DNA of 64,000 nt from Anabaena azotica FACHB-119 (GTDB lineage: Bacteria; Cyanobacteriota; Cyanobacteriia; Cyanobacteriales; Nostocaceae), in NCBI RefSeq assembly GCF_014697625.1, contig NZ_JACJSG010000032.1:27503-91502 (forward strand), read 5' to 3'. Below the pieces are notes generated by a model, which did not search any database, was not told the DNA's origin, and was given only the letters and a program-made list of their open reading frames with translations. A program made the translations under genes and the position numbers. Shown one piece after another: positions 27,984-36,801 of this stretch. The stretch's first letter is position 1. The number at the start of each line of letters is the position of its first letter.

Positions 27984-28484
27984 ATGGCAAAAAAACTCAG
28001 TGATGTAATGGCTCAATTGCCACCTGAACGTCGCGCTAAAATTGAAGCTCGCGTTCAAGCATTGATTGCTGAAAATATGACACTTCAAGATATGAGAAAG
28101 GCCAGAAAGTTAACTCAGGAATCTATGGCAGAGCTATTGGGTATTCGTCAAGATAGCGTCTCTCGGCTAGAAAAACGTGCTGACCTGTTGCTGTCTACAT
28201 TGCGTAGCTATGTCAAAGCTATGGCTAACTTTTCACGTTATGTGGAAAAGTCAACGTCAGACCTAACCCCCCAGCCCCCTTCCCTACAAGGGAAGGGGGA
28301 GAAATCAAAGCCTCTTTCCTTGTAGGAGAGAGGTTTGGAGAGAGGTCTTCTAGATGCCGTGAAAAGTCAGAAAGCTATGGGAGGTGAGCTAAAACTTGTA
28401 GCAGAATTTCCTGATAGACCACCTGTAACGATATCTACACTAGGAGAATTAGTTGATCAATCTTCTGAGGTAGAACAGGATTGA
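27984..28484 (+). pseudogene. XRE-family antitoxin-like gene split by a MITE
   Basis: The intact N-terminal part (MAKKLSDVMAQLPPERRAKI) includes a helix-turn-helix (LTQESMAELLGIRQDSVSRL), typical of antitoxins paired with Gp49/RelE toxins. After KAM the frame enters a 146-bp element and stops at 28323-28325, giving 113 residues. Beyond the element the same frame resumes KAMGGELKLVAEFPD and runs to TGA at 28482-28484. Insert plus duplication is 156 bases, a multiple of three, so removal would restore one frame. GGAGAATG gives a good ribosome site. The truncated protein keeps the whole HTH and could still bind DNA. Confidence 0.85.
28225..28370. mobile_element. MITE-B copy with 10-bp target duplication
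   Basis: This 146-bp element has terminal inverted repeats CTAACTTTTCACG and CGTGAAAAGTCAG (one mismatch). It is flanked on both sides by AAAGCTATGG (28215-28224 and 28371-28380). It contains a hairpin CCCCCTTCCCTACAAGGGAA-type stem and no gene. An equally long copy is at 56099-56244, and a degenerate copy at about 35332-35518. Confidence 0.93.
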
Positions 28485-28629
28485 TTTTTTTGGACTCAAC
28501 ATCACGATTTAACCATCCATTGAGCATAATAAAAATAGTACACGGAGGCTGACTATATATGCTCAAAACCGACGAACAACTATTGTGAACATTACTTGAG
28601 CTTTGAAAATGAATTAGAGATGAAAAGCC

Positions 28630-30369
28630 TTGGTAAATCGTGCTTCTGCGGTTCACTGCATAAATCCTGACTGTAAACGTCCCTATCCCCAACCCTGGGG
28701 TAACAAGTTTTGTAACAACTGTGGCGCGGTGCTAAAGTTGTTAGATCGTTATGTCCCGCTACAAAGCTTGGGCGCGGGAGGATTTGCCCAAATTTATACA
28801 GTGTGGGATGAGAAGACCGATACTGAAAAAGTGTTAAAGGTGTTGATAGAAGATTCGCCTAAAGCACTGGAATTATTTACCCAAGAAGCTGAGGTTTTAG
28901 TCAGGTTACGTCATCCGGGTGTGCCTAAAGTTGAGGCTGATGGGCATTTTCAAGTTAATTTATCGAATCCCAAGCCGCGCCAATTACCATGCTTGGTAAT
29001 GGAAAAAATTAACGGCCCTACCTTGGAAGAAATTTTAAATCAACATCCCCAAGGATGCACAGAAGATTTGGTATTAAACTGGCTAACCCAAGCTGTCAAG
29101 ATTCTGCAAGAATTACATAAGCATCAAATTATACATCGTGATATTAAACCTTCTAATTTAATGTTACGCAGTCCCTCGCCTAGTGTCCTGACATCTCCAG
29201 GGGGGACGGGTTGGGAACAATTAGTTTTGATTGATTTTGGGGGAGCGAAACAATTTAATTCAGCCAGACAGCGCCAAGAGTCGAGTTCGACAAGATTATT
29301 TTCTTCTGGTTACAGTCCACCAGAACAAGTGACGGGGGGAAACATCAGCCCATCGGTTGATTTTTACGCCCTTGGTCGGACGATGATTGAATTACTCACA
29401 GGTAGGTATCCACCAGATTTGGAAGATCCGCAGACGGGGGTTTTGCAGTGGCGTAATCGAGTTAATGTTAGACCTGCGTTAGCAGATTTGTTGGATGAGA
29501 TGGTGCAAGAGGATGTGCGATCGCGCCCCGCTAATGCTGCTATCATCCAAAAACGGTTAGCCAAAATTAATCAACCCTCGTCAGGAAAAAATAGTCCCCA
29601 ACCAGTTTTAACACAAATTTCCCAGCAACTTAGGCTACTGGGTCAAGCTGCTGACCAAGCTTTCAGCAACTTAGGACAAATCATCGGCAAAATCCTACGC
29701 TGGACTGTTCAAACAATCTTTCAAATTATCAAAGCTTGTTCTTTAACAATTTGGGCAATGCTGTTAACTGGTCTTGGTGCTGGCGCTGGGACGATCGCTG
29801 GATTTATTTTGGCATATCAGACGAACTTAGGCGATCGCTTAATTGAATTTATCATCACTCAATTACCCCAATTTATACCTGAGCCTGACTCAGGATTGGG
29901 TTTAGAAATAATCATATTTGCCGCCGCCGGTTTAGGTACAGCTTGGGGTCTGACCGCATCCGGGTCTTTTGCCCAACGACGACGGTTTTTAGTCGCCTCA
30001 GTCATGGGTATAATTAGCTATGCTTTTGCTTGGTTATTATGGCAAGTAATCACCTCCAACACCTCTGAAGGAGAGGGTTTGGTAAGTGCAACCGCCATAG
30101 CCGTATTTTTGCTATCCCTCAGTATGGGTTTCCGTAGCCATCATATAGTTTATGCCATTATTGGCTCATTGGGAACGGCGATCGTTGTAGCAATTCTGAT
30201 ATTTTTAGGGTTTCCGCCTAATATATTACAAATTTCTAGTCGTAACCTTTGGTCAGATTTATCTTTACCTATTGCCTTTTTTAGTTCTGTTGGTATTTTG
30301 ATGAGCTTTTGGTTAGGTATAAGTTACTACCTTGTTGTGCCAGGATTACGTTTTTTGGGTTGGCGGTAG
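28630..30369 (+). CDS. Zinc-ribbon Ser/Thr protein kinase with C-terminal membrane domain
   Basis: The 579-residue protein begins with a four-Cys zinc ribbon (CINPDCKRPYP then FCNNCG, residues about 10-33), then a Hanks-type kinase. The kinase has LGAGGFAQIY, lysine in KVLKVLIED, HRDIKPSN, LIDFGGAKQF and YSPPEQ. About six transmembrane helices occupy residues 365-575. A TTG start at 28630 is used because an in-frame stop lies just upstream (28621-28623) and no ATG precedes the ribbon. The domain order is common in cyanobacterial kinases. It ends 250 bases before a divergent-function ATPase operon on the same strand. Confidence 0.92.
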   Translation: MVNRASAVHCINPDCKRPYPQPWGNKFCNNCGAVLKLLDRYVPLQSLGAGGFAQIYTVWDEKTDTEKVLKVLIEDSPKALELFTQEAEVLVRLRHPGVPKVEADGHFQVNLSNPKPRQLPCLVMEKINGPTLEEILNQHPQGCTEDLVLNWLTQAVKILQELHKHQIIHRDIKPSNLMLRSPSPSVLTSPGGTGWEQLVLIDFGGAKQFNSARQRQESSSTRLFSSGYSPPEQVTGGNISPSVDFYALGRTMIELLTGRYPPDLEDPQTGVLQWRNRVNVRPALADLLDEMVQEDVRSRPANAAIIQKRLAKINQPSSGKNSPQPVLTQISQQLRLLGQAADQAFSNLGQIIGKILRWTVQTIFQIIKACSLTIWAMLLTGLGAGAGTIAGFILAYQTNLGDRLIEFIITQLPQFIPEPDSGLGLEIIIFAAAGLGTAWGLTASGSFAQRRRFLVASVMGIISYAFAWLLWQVITSNTSEGEGLVSATAIAVFLLSLSMGFRSHHIVYAIIGSLGTAIVVAILIFLGFPPNILQISSRNLWSDLSLPIAFFSSVGILMSFWLGISYYLVVPGLRFLGWR

Positions 30370-30436
30370 GTTGGGGACTGGGGATTGGGAGAATGTAATT
30401 CACGGCTATACAAACAAAGTCCGCCTACATAGTTTC

Positions 30437-30543
30437 GACTTCTTGCATAAATCTTTTTTGTCTCACGCATTCGCGTAGCGTCTCGTAGAGAAGGCGCAGA
30501 GACGCAAAGAAAAGAACGCTAAGAATGACTTTTGCAAGAGGTC
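30437..30543. repeat. Small inverted-repeat element between kinase and ATPase operon
   Basis: About 107 bp with ends GACTTCTTGCATAA and TTTTGCAAGAGGTC. It holds the phrase TCGCGTAGCGTCTCGTAGAG, found in variant form in other repeats of this window. No target duplication was identified. Confidence 0.55.
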
Positions 30544-30546
30544 TTT

Positions 30547-30597
30547 TGACGTTTTTATGAAAGTACGTCAAGATTGACATACGTTATTTTTGACGTA
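30547..30597 (+). promoter_or_regulatory. Inverted TACGTCAA sites before the dual-ATPase operon
   Basis: TACGTCAA (30564-30571) and its inverse TTGACGTA (30590-30597) face each other across 18 bases, and a further TTGACGT lies at 30547-30553. They end 22 bases before the operon's ATG. This spacing and symmetry suggest an operator, but no regulator is identified. Confidence 0.5.
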
Positions 30598-30619
30598 CAT
30601 TGGTTTTGACTTATAAAGT

Positions 30620-31819
30620 ATGGCAGTACAACAGAGATTAAGGGCTAATCCTGGGGGAGAAATAGCTCCGGCTGAGGTATTTGGGCGGGATAGATTAATA
30701 CAAGGTTTGTGGCGGGTACTGGAACGGCAGAGTCTTGTCTTGAGCGCAGAGAGGCGGATGGGCAAAACTTGTGTTGTCAAAAAAATGACTAAGGAAGGGA
30801 AGGCGAATTATTTAACTGTATATCGTGATTTGGAAGGGGTGCGATCGCCTATAGAATTTGTAGAGATCATCTTCCAAGATGTCGAGTCTCACTTAAGCAG
30901 TGTTAAGCGGTTGGCGACGGGGACAAGAAAATTATTAACGGAACTTGGTGGTACAGAAATTGCCGGGATGATCAAGTTCCCTGAAGTCGATGCAGCGCAT
31001 TGGAAAAAGTTATTAATGACGATGGCGGAAGATTTGGTGAAGCAGCTAGATAACCAAAAGCTGACTATGGTGTTTTTTTGGGATGAAATGCCCTTGATGC
31101 TGTACAACATTAAAAACAGACAGGGTGAAGATGCAGCAATGGAAGTGTTGGATGCTTTGCGTTCACTGCGGCAGATGTTCCCACAGTTGCGGATGGTGTT
31201 TACTGGTTCTATTGGACTGCATAATGTGCTGACTGGGTTGAAACGTGCAGGTTATGCTAACGACCCCACCAACGACATGAACAAGCAGGATGTCCCACCC
31301 TTGGCGCTGGCGGATGCGGAAGAGTTAGCTTATCGGTTACTGGCTGGGGAAGGTATTGTCAGTATAGATGGTAGGGGAACAGCGAAGGCGATCGCAAAAA
31401 GCGTTGATGGAATGCCTTACTTTATCCATCATATTATTGACCAATTGTTCACACAAAACAGCAATGCCAGCGCGGAGAAAGTAGAGGAAATTGTTAGCAA
31501 CTATCTCATTGACCCCAATGACCCTTGGCATTTACGCTATTACAGTGAACGCATAGATGTTTATTACCCAAATGAGCAAAAACCCCTAGCGTTAGCAATA
31601 TTAGATATTTTGGCTGTTACCCAGCAGCCTTTACCATTTGAGGATTTATTTAATCAGTTACACAGCCACATTGATAACCCTGACAAAGAACAGACACGTA
31701 GCGTTTTAACTCTACTGGAATGCGACCATTATGTTATTCGCAAACTTGAGGGTGGGTTATGTTTCCGCTTCCCCTTAATTCAGCGTTCCTGGCGACTGCA
31801 TAGAGGTTTAGCCGCATGA
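30620..31819 (+). CDS. P-loop ATPase, first gene of a dual-ATPase operon
   Basis: The 399-residue ATPase has Walker A AERRMGKT (residues 43-50), Walker B MVFFWDEMPLML, and a sensor-like strand RMVFTGSIGLHNVL. This resembles the archaeal-type/ORC-like STAND-related ATPases. The C-terminal part (about 300-399) is likely a winged helix (AILDILAVTQQPLPFEDLFNQL and VIRKLEGGLCFRFPLI). The ATG overlaps nothing upstream; its stop overlaps the start of the next gene (ATGA at 31816-31819). I do not know its substrate. Two adjacent P-loop ATPases made from one message suggest a hetero-complex. Confidence 0.85.
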   Translation: MAVQQRLRANPGGEIAPAEVFGRDRLIQGLWRVLERQSLVLSAERRMGKTCVVKKMTKEGKANYLTVYRDLEGVRSPIEFVEIIFQDVESHLSSVKRLATGTRKLLTELGGTEIAGMIKFPEVDAAHWKKLLMTMAEDLVKQLDNQKLTMVFFWDEMPLMLYNIKNRQGEDAAMEVLDALRSLRQMFPQLRMVFTGSIGLHNVLTGLKRAGYANDPTNDMNKQDVPPLALADAEELAYRLLAGEGIVSIDGRGTAKAIAKSVDGMPYFIHHIIDQLFTQNSNASAEKVEEIVSNYLIDPNDPWHLRYYSERIDVYYPNEQKPLALAILDILAVTQQPLPFEDLFNQLHSHIDNPDKEQTRSVLTLLECDHYVIRKLEGGLCFRFPLIQRSWRLHRGLAA

Positions 31820-34800
31820 AAGATACCTTCCTTTCTCGCTTCACTCCTAGCTTGATGACACCGCAAGCTTTGGAAGATATTTTTGTGCAGCGTCAGGAGT
31901 TAGCAAAGTATATAGTTGAACTCATCCGCGAAAGTGTTTTGACACCATCCAAATACTATACTTTGTTAATTGGGCCTCGTGGTATTGGTAAAACTCACTT
32001 TGTTTCTTTGGTTTACCATCGTGTTTGTAAGATGGATGATTTACAGCCAAGTTTATTAATAGCTTGGCTGAGAGAAGAAGAATGGGGTGTGACCTCATTT
32101 TTAGATTTACTGTTGCGAATTTTTCGAGCTTTATTAGAAGAGTATAGAGACGAGAACAAACTGTTACCTGGACTTGTACAAAAGGTAGAAGCACTATATC
32201 AAATGTCGCCAGAGATAGCGCAAAAGACAGCAGCAGCTATCTTAAAAGAGGTGATAGGAAACCGCACCCTGCTTTTAATGATGGAAAACCTCGATGAAAT
32301 ATTCGTTGGGTTAGGAGAAGAGGGACAATTACAACTGCGTGGTTTCTTGCAGGAGAATAGTTGCTGTACGATTTTGGCAACATCGCAAAGTTTGTTTAAC
32401 GGTGTCAAACTTCAGACATCACCGTTTTATGGTTTCTTCCGCATCCGCTATTTAATGGACTTAACAGCAGAGGAAGCAACCGAACTATTAGGGAATATTG
32501 CCAAACTAGAAGGAAAAACCGACTTAGAAGATTTTATCCACACTCCTAGAGGATGCGATCGCATTCGTGCAGTCCATCACTTAGCAGGTGGTAGTCCCCG
32601 CCTGTATGTGATTTTCTCCGAATTTCTCACCCGCCAGTCATTAGAAGAACTGCAAGAACCCTTCATGGGGATGCTAGATGATTTGACACCATACTATCAA
32701 TCCCGGATGCAGTGGCTATCACCGCAGCAAAGAAAAATAGTAGAGATTTTATCAGACTGTCGTTTTGCGCTATCGGTAAAATATATAGCCCAACGCTGTT
32801 TTATTAGTCATCAGACAGCATCCAGCCAACTCAAAGATTTACGAGAGAAGGGTTATGTTAATTCTGAAGCCATAGGGCGTGAGTCATTTTACGAACTGCA
32901 AGAACCACTCATGCGTTTCTGCTTGGAAGTGAAAAAGCAGCGAGGCGAACCGATACGTTTATTTATAGACTTTTTGCGGTTGTGGTATACGCGAGAAGAA
33001 TTGCAGCAAAGATTGGGATTGGGATTTAATGATACGAGAAGAAATGAAATCGGGAATGCGGCTGATTCAAATTTCAGTCAAGCATTAATTAATGATTTTT
33101 CGCAGGAAAAAAATTATGGAAAATATCCACAAATATTAGAACCACTACCACCTGATGCTGTAGTAGATAGAGAATATATTCTTAAAGCGTTGGAGGCGAT
33201 GGAAGAAGATGGTGAAGAAAACCCTATATTTGTAGCATATCGACAGGAATGTAAAAATTTAATAGATAATAAAGACTATTTAGGTGCTTTGCAATATGCA
33301 GAGAAACTTACCGAAAAGCGTGGTCAAGTACAAGATTGGGTTTTAAAAGCGGATTGTTTAAATGGACTTGAACGCTATGAGGATACTTTAGTTGCTTTAA
33401 GCAAAGCCATTGAACTTGACCCTAATGATGCTTGGGCTTGGGCAATTCGAGGAAATGTACTCGACAATCTCAATCGTTATGAGGAAGCTTTAGCATCCTG
33501 TGACAAAGCCATTGAACTTGACCCTAATGATACTTGGGCTTGGGCAATTCGAGGAAATGTACTCGACAATCTCAATCGTTATGAGGAAGCTTTAGCATCC
33601 TGTGACAAAGCCATTGAACTTGACCCTAGTGATGCTTGGGCTTGGGCAAGGCGAGGAAATGCACTTGGTAATCTCAAACTTTATGAGGAAGCTTTAGCAT
33701 CCTGTAACAAAGCCATTGAACTTAACCCTAATTATGCTTGGGCTTGGGTAAACAGAGCCTGGCTATTGGACAATCTTAAACGTCATGAGGAAGCTTTAGC
33801 ATCCTGTAACAAAGCCATTGAACTTCACCCTAATTATGCTTGGGCTTGGACAAGGCGAGGAAATGCACTTGGCAATCTCAAACGTTATGAGGAAGCTTTA
33901 GCATCCTGCGATAAAGCCATTGAACTTCACCCTAATTATGCTTGGGCTTGGGTAAACAGAGCTTGGGTAATGGAAAATCTCAATCGTTATCAGGAAGCTT
34001 TAGCATCTTGTGATCAAGCCATTAAACTTAATCCTCATCATGCTTGGGCTTGGGCAAGGCGAGGAAATGTACTTGGCAATCTCAAACGTTATGAAGAAGC
34101 TTTAGCATCTTGTGATAAAGCCATTGAACTTGACCCTAACGATGCTTGGGCTTGGGTAAGGCGAGGAAATACATTTGGTAATCTCAAACATTATGAGGAA
34201 GCTTTAGCATCTTGTGACAAAGCCATTGAAATTGATCCCAATTATGCTTGGGCTTGGGCTGTTCGAGGCCATGCACTTAGTCATGTCAAACGTGATGAGG
34301 AAGCTTTAGCATCCTGCGATAAAGCCATTGAACTTCACCCTAATGATGAATTGGCTTGGGCAAGTCGAGGAAATGCACTTGGCAATCTCAAACGTTATGA
34401 GGAAGCTTTAGCATCTTATAACAAAGCCATTGAACTTGATACTAATAATGAATTGGCTTGGCTAGACCGAAGTTGGACATTAATTAACCTTGAACGCTAT
34501 CAACAAGCTTTGGAATCTTGCGACCAAATCATCTCTTTTGGAGAGAGAGATGATTGTGTTTTAACCAACCGCGCTATTTCTCTTATGGGGTTGCAACGTT
34601 GGGAAGAAGGGGTAACAGCTATGGAAGATGCTCTGCAAAATCTTGAAGAAGGGGAGGAAGCATCTACAGAGGACACAGAAATCATCTGCCGGATTTTGTT
34701 TGCAAATACTCAGGATGCACTGACATGGAAAACCCTGATTAAAATTCTGCTAGAACTATTTAGCAAGTATCAAGTTATTCCCGCATTATCTCAGGGTCTA

Positions 34801-35028
34801 GTACGCAGCATCCCCGCCTTAATGTCCGAAAAGGTGAGCGATGAAGTTGTGCAATTATGGCTCGAAGTGTGGCAGGAGTTGGCGGGAGGGCTTGCAGGCT
34901 GCCAAATTGCCCTGGGCTTGCTGAATGCTGCTGTGCGCTATCGGTTGACAAAAGGCGATCGCCGCACTCTACTAGAACTACCCATTGAACAACGCAACCT
35001 GTTAAAACCCCTACTCGGACTAGAATAA
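31816..35028 (+). CDS. ATPase with winged helix and long TPR array
   Basis: The 1070-residue protein has Walker A GPRGIGKT (residues 53-60) and Walker B LLLMMENLDEIF, with a winged helix at about 305-365 (ALSVKYIAQRCFISHQTAS). About twelve 34-residue TPR units follow (about 500-910; type unit NLKRYEEALASCDKAIELDP), and then a helical C-terminal domain. Many units are nearly identical in DNA, including the WAWA turn. It is translationally coupled to the preceding ATPase. The TPR array is the likely sensor or partner-binding surface. A strong terminator follows 30 bases after the stop. Confidence 0.9.
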   Translation: MKDTFLSRFTPSLMTPQALEDIFVQRQELAKYIVELIRESVLTPSKYYTLLIGPRGIGKTHFVSLVYHRVCKMDDLQPSLLIAWLREEEWGVTSFLDLLLRIFRALLEEYRDENKLLPGLVQKVEALYQMSPEIAQKTAAAILKEVIGNRTLLLMMENLDEIFVGLGEEGQLQLRGFLQENSCCTILATSQSLFNGVKLQTSPFYGFFRIRYLMDLTAEEATELLGNIAKLEGKTDLEDFIHTPRGCDRIRAVHHLAGGSPRLYVIFSEFLTRQSLEELQEPFMGMLDDLTPYYQSRMQWLSPQQRKIVEILSDCRFALSVKYIAQRCFISHQTASSQLKDLREKGYVNSEAIGRESFYELQEPLMRFCLEVKKQRGEPIRLFIDFLRLWYTREELQQRLGLGFNDTRRNEIGNAADSNFSQALINDFSQEKNYGKYPQILEPLPPDAVVDREYILKALEAMEEDGEENPIFVAYRQECKNLIDNKDYLGALQYAEKLTEKRGQVQDWVLKADCLNGLERYEDTLVALSKAIELDPNDAWAWAIRGNVLDNLNRYEEALASCDKAIELDPNDTWAWAIRGNVLDNLNRYEEALASCDKAIELDPSDAWAWARRGNALGNLKLYEEALASCNKAIELNPNYAWAWVNRAWLLDNLKRHEEALASCNKAIELHPNYAWAWTRRGNALGNLKRYEEALASCDKAIELHPNYAWAWVNRAWVMENLNRYQEALASCDQAIKLNPHHAWAWARRGNVLGNLKRYEEALASCDKAIELDPNDAWAWVRRGNTFGNLKHYEEALASCDKAIEIDPNYAWAWAVRGHALSHVKRDEEALASCDKAIELHPNDELAWASRGNALGNLKRYEEALASYNKAIELDTNNELAWLDRSWTLINLERYQQALESCDQIISFGERDDCVLTNRAISLMGLQRWEEGVTAMEDALQNLEEGEEASTEDTEIICRILFANTQDALTWKTLIKILLELFSKYQVIPALSQGLVRSIPALMSEKVSDEVVQLWLEVWQELAGGLAGCQIALGLLNAAVRYRLTKGDRRTLLELPIEQRNLLKPLLGLE
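33370..34510 (+). repeat. Near-identical 102-bp TPR-coding repeats
   Basis: Successive 102-base units share long identical stretches such as GAGGAAGCTTTAGCATCCTG and AAAGCCATTGAACTT. Units one to three (33405-33650) are almost identical, which indicates recent duplication or conversion. Confidence 0.88.
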
Positions 35029-35057
35029 CCACCCACTCGCCATTCCCCAAATTAATA

Positions 35058-35097
35058 CCCCCTGACGGGCGATAATTACCTAGTCAGGGGGCTTTTA
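35058..35097 (+). terminator. Rho-independent terminator of the dual-ATPase operon
   Basis: A perfect 9-bp stem CCCCCTGAC/GTCAGGGGG (35058-35066 with 35083-35091) is followed by CTTTTAT. It lies 30 bases after the TPR-ATPase stop codon. Confidence 0.85.
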
Positions 35098-35680
35098 TAG
35101 GTGGTAGACTATAATTGGTTCTGTATATTTACTTTACGCTTTGATTCTAAAACCTAGACACCTGTTTGACTACTGTAATTACCACAATTTATAGTAATTT
35201 TATAGGTTCTTCACCACCGCTTCATTCTCGTTAATATACTGAGATAATCATTAACCCAAATGTGATAATCACTCCCACCCTGATTTGTCATCCCCAACAG
35301 CACTGACAGCCTTTTTTGCTGAGATGTAGCACTTGAATTTTCGCATCATGGGGAAAAGCTAACGCCAGACCTAACCCCCCAGCCCCCTTCCCTACAAGGG
35401 AAGGGGGAGAAATCAAAGTCATCTTAAGGGCAAGGTGGTTTTAATAACCCAAAAAAATGATAACTGTGTTTCAAAGCCTCTCCCCCCGTGGGGGAGAGGT
35501 TTGGAGAGGGGTCAAAATCTCTCCTACAAAACGAGAAATCAAATATACTTCCTTCATCTAACAACAAATCTCCCCAGTCCCCAGTCCCCAGTCCCCAATA
35601 CCCAAACTTATATTGCGATCGCGAACATAACAAACGCCCCAGGCCGTAGACTGACATTAGATTGCATTATCGAATAGGAT
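35098..35680. other. Intergenic region with degenerate MITE-B and simple repeats
   Basis: After the terminator there is A+T-rich sequence, then a degenerate and enlarged MITE-B copy at about 35332-35518 (GACCTAACCCCCCAGCCCCC and CCTCTCC...GGAGAGG hairpin). Next comes a tandem CCCCAGT run (35573-35597) and the pcyA leader with one GCGATCGC site. Short frames at 35424-35677 are repeat-derived. Confidence 0.6.
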
Positions 35681-36418
35681 ATGTCACTAACTTCCATTCC
35701 CTCGCTACGTGAGCAACAACATCCCCTCATTCGCCAACTAGCGGACTGTATCGAAGCAGTTTGGCATCAACATTTGGATTTGTCGCCTTACCATTTGCCT
35801 GCTGAGTTGGGGTATGTGGAAGGGAGACTAGAGGGTGAAAAACTGACGATTGAAAACCGTTGCTATCAAACACCCCAGTTTCGCAAGATGCACTTGGAAT
35901 TAGCCAAAGTGGGAAATATGCTTGACATTCTGCACTGTGTTATGTTTCCCCGTCCAGAATATGACCTACCGATGTTTGGCTGTGATTTAGTTGGGGGTAG
36001 GGGTCAAATTAGTGCGGCGATCGCTGACCTTTCTCCTGTACACTTAGACCGTACCCTACCTGAGTCCTATAATTCTGCGCTGTCAAATCTCCAGCCAGTA
36101 AATTTTTCCCAGCCGCGAGAATTACCAGAATGGGGACATATTTTCTCTGAGTTTTGTATTTTTATCCGTCCCAGTTCCCCGGAAGAAGAAACCATGTTTT
36201 TGGGAAGGGTGCGGGAGTTTTTGGAAGTACATTGTCAAAATGCGATCGCCGCTACTCCCGTTTCCCCAGAACAAACACAGCAAATTCTCGCCGGACAACA
36301 CAACTACTGTACCAAACAGCAACAAAACGACAAAACTCGCAGGGTACTAGAAAAAGCCTTTGGTGCAGAATGGGCAGAACATTACATGACCACGGTGTTG
36401 TTTGATTTACCGCAATAA
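35681..36418 (+). CDS. pcyA: Phycocyanobilin:ferredoxin oxidoreductase
   Basis: PcyA reduces biliverdin IX-alpha to phycocyanobilin by four electrons from ferredoxin, making the phycobilisome and phytochrome chromophore. The 245-residue protein has the family core LDILHCVMFPRPEYDLPMFG, with the active-site His85 and Asp102 (His88/Asp105 in Synechocystis numbering). ELPEWGHIFSEFCIFIRP is also conserved. The start is ATG, with TAGGAT upstream. The length is normal and no lesion is seen. It is a strong marker of a cyanobacterium. Confidence 0.98.
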   Translation: MSLTSIPSLREQQHPLIRQLADCIEAVWHQHLDLSPYHLPAELGYVEGRLEGEKLTIENRCYQTPQFRKMHLELAKVGNMLDILHCVMFPRPEYDLPMFGCDLVGGRGQISAAIADLSPVHLDRTLPESYNSALSNLQPVNFSQPRELPEWGHIFSEFCIFIRPSSPEEETMFLGRVREFLEVHCQNAIAATPVSPEQTQQILAGQHNYCTKQQQNDKTRRVLEKAFGAEWAEHYMTTVLFDLPQ

Positions 36419-36801
36419 TTGTCATGAGCAAACGCTAATTGTACATTTTTTCTTGTTGACTGTTAACGGTTGACGGTTGACTCTCAGCCTATACTCAAAT
36501 CTTGCACCTTCTCAATAACTACGTGGCTCCCTGCACTACCCACCCTACGAAATAATCAGCTTTTGGACTCGTTATTTTGTCAATAAGAGGCGGGTGCAAG
36601 ATATAAATATACAGTTCAGATAAGATTAACAATTCAAAATTCAAAATTCAAAATTCAGTCATTAGTCATTAAGTCCACAGTTATTAATTATTCTCCCCCA
36701 CTTCCGGTTGGTGAGCTTGTCGAACTACATCTCCCCCTACTCCCTCATCTCCCTCATCTCTTTTTTCCCCTCCAGGGAGGGGCTAGGGGTGGGTTACTCC
36801 C
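36419..36801. other. Intergenic repeats between pcyA and hpnI
   Basis: Contents in order: GTTGACTG-type tandem units (36454-36484), an inverted family F element (36499-36602), tandem ATTCAAA units (about 36632-36655), and CCCTCATCT repeats. The last part is the inverse of the ACCCACCCCTAGCCCCTCCC phrase. There is no gene. pcyA and hpnI converge here. Confidence 0.65.
36499..36602. repeat. Dispersed inverted-repeat element, family F, inverted copy
   Basis: About 104 bp bounded by ATCTTGCACC and GGTGCAAGAT. Internally it matches 14008-14108 in the opposite orientation (GACTCGTTATTTTGTCAATA and CCCACCCTACG). Confidence 0.75.
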
